Positions 31,268 through 34,237 of a stretch of DNA of 34,237 bases are shown here, piece after piece. Source of the DNA: Streptomyces sp. NRRL WC-3618 (GTDB taxonomy: Bacteria > Actinomycetota > Actinomycetes > Streptomycetales > Streptomycetaceae); assembly GCF_001280005.1 (NCBI RefSeq), contig NZ_LGDW01000483.1, positions 1-34,237 on the forward strand. Direction: 5' to 3'. The notes beneath the pieces were generated by a model. It saw only the letters and a list, made by a program, of their open reading frames with translations. It was not told where the DNA came from and did no database searches. Position numbers and translations under genes: made by a program. The number at the start of each line of letters is the position of its first letter. The stretch's first letter is position 1.

Positions 31268-32614
31268 ATGGCGAGACAGCGTGAGCAGTACGGCATTCTC
31301 TACGAGGGCGACTTCGGCCTCAGCGCACTCGCCGAAAAGCTGTCCGTGACGACCGGATACCCCGACGAGACGCAGGCACTGCGCCTCGCGTCCGAAGTCG
31401 CCGCTGCCGCCGAGGGCGAGGGCGCGGTCGAGCTGGGCGTCGACGTGCGCTGCCTCCTGGACGCACCGTTGCCGGACGACATCATTCGCACAGCGTGGCT
31501 CGCTGCCGCGCGCGGGCGCTTCGATCCGGCGGCGTGCGAGTCGGGCGTCCGAGGCTGGCTGCGCCGGCTCGCCGCGCGTTGGCCGGAACTCGAGCGCAGG
31601 CAAGCCCACGGACAGTGGGATGCCCGGCCGGACATAGAGGAAGAGGAACTACGCACGGCCGTCGTCGCGGAGATCCGCGTATCGGCGGGCCCGGTCGACC
31701 AAGGCGTTGCCGAGAGCGACCACGTCGCACCGCCGTCCGGCGCCGTCGCCGGGTCGTTGGAGGCGGTCGCCCGGCAGGGTGATGGCGACCTCGGACTCCG
31801 GCTCTTCCTGCGCGTGTTGAAGGCGTACGACGTACCGGTCGACAAGGAGCAGTACGACCGTCTCATGGCCTTGGACACCGCCCTCGGCCTTCCCGGGCCG
31901 CTGGTGTACGACGGCCTGAACGTGCTGTGGCCCCCCATCGACACGGCGCGCCGCGACGCCTCGGGCGACTTCGGTCTTTCAGCGCTCACGTCGTGGTTCG
32001 AAGGGGGATGGCAGGAGAGCACCGCACGCGAACGTGTCCGGCAGGCCGCGGCCGCCGATGACAGTGCGCAGACCCCGGGCTCGGCGGCGGCACTGTTGCT
32101 CGCGGACGCAGGCCGCCTGCTCGACTCCTCTCTGCGCACCGAGACGATCAAGGTGCTGTGGCTGTCCGCCACGGGCCGGGGCTACAACATCGACCACCTC
32201 GGTACCGACGCGAAGGCCTGGCTCCGGCTGATCGAAGACGTGTGCGAAGAGCGACTGAGGGAGATCGCCCCCCAGTACCGCCATGCCGAACCGCCTGACC
32301 GGAGCGACTTCCATACCGACCTCCGGAGCGCCGTGCTACGAGCGGTCCGGGAGGCTGCACCGCTCCTGAAGGAAGCCGTCATCAGCCCGCACTGGGAGCC
32401 GATCCCCGGCGCGACCGCGTTGGCCGCCGTCGAGGAGGTCGTCACCGACGTGGATGCCGACCTCGGCTTCCGGCTCTTGCTGCGGTTGCTCGACGTGCTG
32501 TCCCCGTCTCTCACTCAGGAGCTATACAGCCATTACCAGGCGCTCGGCAGGCGGTTCGGCTACGGCCAGGACCACGTCGCCGGGAAACTGGAGCAGCTCG
32601 TACGGCAAAGCTGA
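31268..32614 (+). CDS. Two-domain (duplicated) CdiI-type immunity protein, orphan
   Basis: 448 residues made of two homologous halves. Each starts with a GDFGLSAL segment (residues ~15 and ~234) and contains the immunity blocks: IRTAWLAAARGRFDPA and IKVLWLSATGRGYNID in the middles, DLGLRLFLRVLKAYDVP and DLGFRLLLRLLDVLSPS near the ends. It therefore looks like two fused copies of the single-domain immunity proteins at 27629 and 33324. The ATG at 31268 is the likely start; an open frame from 31202 runs through the hairpin and is unlikely. No toxin precedes it directly, so it could protect against toxins carried by neighbours, or against two related RNase A-like toxins. Confidence 0.85.
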   Translation: MARQREQYGILYEGDFGLSALAEKLSVTTGYPDETQALRLASEVAAAAEGEGAVELGVDVRCLLDAPLPDDIIRTAWLAAARGRFDPAACESGVRGWLRRLAARWPELERRQAHGQWDARPDIEEEELRTAVVAEIRVSAGPVDQGVAESDHVAPPSGAVAGSLEAVARQGDGDLGLRLFLRVLKAYDVPVDKEQYDRLMALDTALGLPGPLVYDGLNVLWPPIDTARRDASGDFGLSALTSWFEGGWQESTARERVRQAAAADDSAQTPGSAAALLLADAGRLLDSSLRTETIKVLWLSATGRGYNIDHLGTDAKAWLRLIEDVCEERLREIAPQYRHAEPPDRSDFHTDLRSAVLRAVREAAPLLKEAVISPHWEPIPGATALAAVEEVVTDVDADLGFRLLLRLLDVLSPSLTQELYSHYQALGRRFGYGQDHVAGKLEQLVRQS

Positions 32615-32721
32615 CCACCGGACGGGGCGGGCACTATGTGCCCCACCTGCGCCCCCGTTCGACTCGGCGTCGCCCGCCTGTCCAGGCCGGTTCCTCGTGG
32701 GCGACAACGGACAGCCAGCCC

Positions 32722-32897
32722 AGGTGACGCACCCCACCCACCGCCCGTTCAACTCCGTTAACAAGGGACTGTGCTCTCTCCGGTCTCCTCGATGCCCCGG
32801 AGCGCCCACCGGCAGCGGCCGGAGGCGACTCCCTACGTCGACCTCACCCGTGCCGAGTGGAGTGCGCTGCGCGACAAGACGCCGCTCCCTCTCGCCG
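32722..32897 (+). repeat. coaA promoter/5'-end repeat, copy 2
   Basis: Direct repeat of 28356-28536. Here the coaA frame is intact (a four-C run after codon 8) and continues in frame into a toxin domain after CTCGCCG. The upstream part (GTGACGCACC to CCGTTAACAA) probably contains the coaA promoter, and the coaA start codon is kept as GTG at 32771. Confidence 0.85.
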
Positions 32898-33321
32898 ACG
32901 AGGGGCTTGAGGGTGCGCACACCCTCAAGGACCACGTGGACCTCAAGCCCCAGGATCTTGCCGCCAAGTTGGACAAGGACGGCGTCGCGACGCAGTGGGC
33001 CAGCAAGGACATCGCCATCGCGGCGGTCAACCAGGCCCTGGCAGACTGGATCAAGCTGCCCGGCCACGCGGCCAAGCTCGAGACCTGGCGTATCGAGCAG
33101 GCCCAGCGGGTCGGCAAGGGCAAGGGCTTCGACCCGAGAAAGGACTTGCTGCCCATCCGCATGAAGGTCACCGGGCACGGCGCCTCGCTCGGTACGAAGT
33201 GGGCGAAGGGCGGCACCGCAGCAGGCGACGCCGTCGGCAACACGGTGGTGATCCAGCTGAAATTCGCCAAGGGGCATGCAAGCCCAAGACCTGGGTCGTC
33301 TACACCGCCTACCCGGAGTAA
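32771..33321 (+). pseudogene. coaA start fused to RNase A-like toxin domain (late frameshift)
   Basis: From the GTG at 32771 the product is about 42 residues of CoaA ([20 protein letters not shown], then [12 protein letters not shown]) joined in frame to a toxin domain, DEGLEGAHTLKDHVDL. That domain matches the RNase A-like toxin of the large protein (DEGIEGAHTLGDHVNK) through the GVATQWASKDIA and WRIEQAQRVG segments. At the GGGG run 33271-33274 the frame must move by one base to continue CKPKTWVVYTAYPE and stop at 33321, next to the immunity gene. Read uncorrected, the frame continues to 33370. There is no signal, coiled coil or HINT domain, so the domain could not be exported this way. If the shift is a sequencing error the gene could still be intact. 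Confidence 0.8.
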
Positions 33322-33323
33322 AT

Positions 33324-33995
33324 ATGACATACGAGACCGGCCTCACCTGGCTCTCCGAGCAGTGCGATGAGCTGGCGGACCTGCCTCCTGCGGAGATGGA
33401 CTGCCTCATCGAGCGGGGGCCGGTCTCGGCCATGCTCCTGATCACCGAACGGTCGGTCCGGGAGCTCGGCCACCCGGCGTCCCTGCAGCTGGGCCGTGAC
33501 GTACGGCGGCTACTGGACTCAGGCCTGGCGGACGACACGATCCGCACGGCCTGGGTCGGCTCAACCGACTACGCGTTCGACCCGGCCAAGCAGCAGGTCG
33601 GACGGCGGGAGTGGCTGGAGCGGATCGAATTGGCCTGGCTCGCGGCGGAATCCCACCGTGACCCCGGCTTCACCCCGCCCCCGGCCGACCCCGTGACAGA
33701 CGAGTCGCTGTGCGCGGCGGTGCATAGGGCGACGGCCCCGGTGGCCGCCGTGCTGACGCGGGCGCATGAGGAAGGAGAGGTGTTCAACCCACTGCCGCTG
33801 CCCGCCCCCCTGGTACCGGCGCTGGAGCAGGTGATCACCGGGGCGTGCGCCGACCTCGGTTTCCGGCTCTTCCTGCGCGCGGTCAAACGTCACGCGCTGC
33901 CGTTGGACGGCCCGTCCCGGGCAGCGCTGGTGGCACTCGGCGAACGTCTTGGCTACCCGGAGGGTGCAGTCGACCAGGGCCTTCAGGGGGACTGA
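33324..33995 (+). CDS. CdiI-type immunity protein for the orphan RNase A-like domain
   Basis: 223 residues, MTYETGLTWLSEQCDELADL..., with the family blocks IRTAWVGSTDYAFDPA and CADLGFRLFLRAVKRHALP, close in layout to the immunity protein at 27629. The ATG at 33324 follows the toxin stop by 2 nt, and GGAG 5 nt upstream supports it. Because it is intact while its toxin is frameshifted and lacks export domains, it may serve mainly as protection against relatives. A hairpin terminator follows directly. Confidence 0.88.
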   Translation: MTYETGLTWLSEQCDELADLPPAEMDCLIERGPVSAMLLITERSVRELGHPASLQLGRDVRRLLDSGLADDTIRTAWVGSTDYAFDPAKQQVGRREWLERIELAWLAAESHRDPGFTPPPADPVTDESLCAAVHRATAPVAAVLTRAHEEGEVFNPLPLPAPLVPALEQVITGACADLGFRLFLRAVKRHALPLDGPSRAALVALGERLGYPEGAVDQGLQGD

Positions 33996-33997
33996 CG

Positions 33998-34040
33998 TTA
34001 CGAGGGGCGGCAGGGACGCACGTCCCGCCACCCCTCGTAA
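33998..34040 (+). terminator. Long hairpin terminator after last immunity gene
   Basis: TTACGAGGGG (33998-34007) pairs with CCCCTCGTAA (34031-34040). The inner part GGC/GCC and GGGACG/CGTCCC extends the stem with one mismatch and one bulge. It begins 2 nt after the stop codon. Confidence 0.8.
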
Positions 34041-34167
34041 GTCAGTCCCCGCGCGACGGACGCCCCGGCATCTCACCCGCTCAGCCGGCCACCGTCTGTG
34101 TGCTGCAAGGTGAGGTGGGCGAGGTGGAAAGCGGCGCCCGTAACCACCTCCGCTTCACCTCCTCTCC

Positions 34168-34237
34168 TCACCCGCCCGCCCCCGCAAACTCCCGAGCCCC
34201 CTGCCAACGCAACACAGCCCACATCCGCGTCCCACCC
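34168..34237 (-). CDS. Possible C-terminal end of a gene running in from the right edge
   Basis: On the minus strand a frame entering from the right edge ends at a TGA (34170-34168). It encodes TRMWAVLRWQGAREFAGAGG, with codon third positions mostly G/C. It is too short to identify, and other frames there are also open, so this is only a hint of a convergent neighbour. The stretch 34041-34167 shows no gene I can support. Confidence 0.25.
   Translation of the reverse strand, partial: GGTRMWAVLRWQGAREFAGAGG

Overview
The window is chromosomal DNA from a high-GC actinomycete, almost certainly a Streptomyces. The evidence is the very GC-rich third codon positions, the frequent GTG/TTG starts, a set of core actinobacterial families (UPF0182, PPA1309 family, YlbL-type Lon-like protease, MoaE, AIM24, a CslA/GlxA pair, a TPR thioredoxin) and fragments of an actinomycete-type pantothenate kinase (coaA).

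Left and centre (1-18.2 kb) are ordinary core genome: a Sel1-repeat protein cut by the left edge, an initiator tRNA, UPF0182, a PPA1309 protein, a secreted PDZ/Lon-like protease, a 52-residue membrane protein, MoaE, a MarR regulator, three head-to-tail AIM24 genes, a DUF3817 membrane protein with a thiamine-binding-like protein, the cellulose-synthase-like/radical-copper-oxidase pair (CslA-GlxA), a second MarR, a second DUF3817 protein convergent with a TetR regulator, and a thioredoxin-TPR protein. Several short palindromes sit at regulator start sites. One 11-bp palindrome occurs in front of both the TetR gene and the neighbouring DUF3817 gene, which suggests a small regulon.

From 18.2 to 21.7 kb there is a roughly 700-bp non-coding leader with stacked inverted repeats, followed by a three-gene exported/membrane operon: a DUF6230 protein, a DUF6114 membrane protein and a Ser/Thr/Pro-rich secreted protein. 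No biochemical function is known to me for this operon.

From 22 to 34 kb lies a polymorphic-toxin island. It begins with the N-terminal remnant of one toxin. Next comes a full-length 1676-residue toxin (signal segment, ricin lectin, long Ala-rich coiled coil, HINT autoprotease, RNase A-like toxin) and its immunity gene. Two further toxin cassettes follow, each directly behind a copy of the promoter and 5' end of coaA. The first is a long decayed coaA fragment joined to a toxin coiled coil with a DUF4160-like C-terminal domain and its immunity gene. The second is a short coaA start fused in frame to a bare RNase A-like domain with its immunity gene. Between them is a duplicated, two-domain immunity protein without its own toxin. 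Strong hairpin terminators separate the modules. The layout looks like cassette accumulation by recombination at coaA 5' sequence. Full-length coaA is not in the window.

All calls come from reading the sequence; no database search was run.
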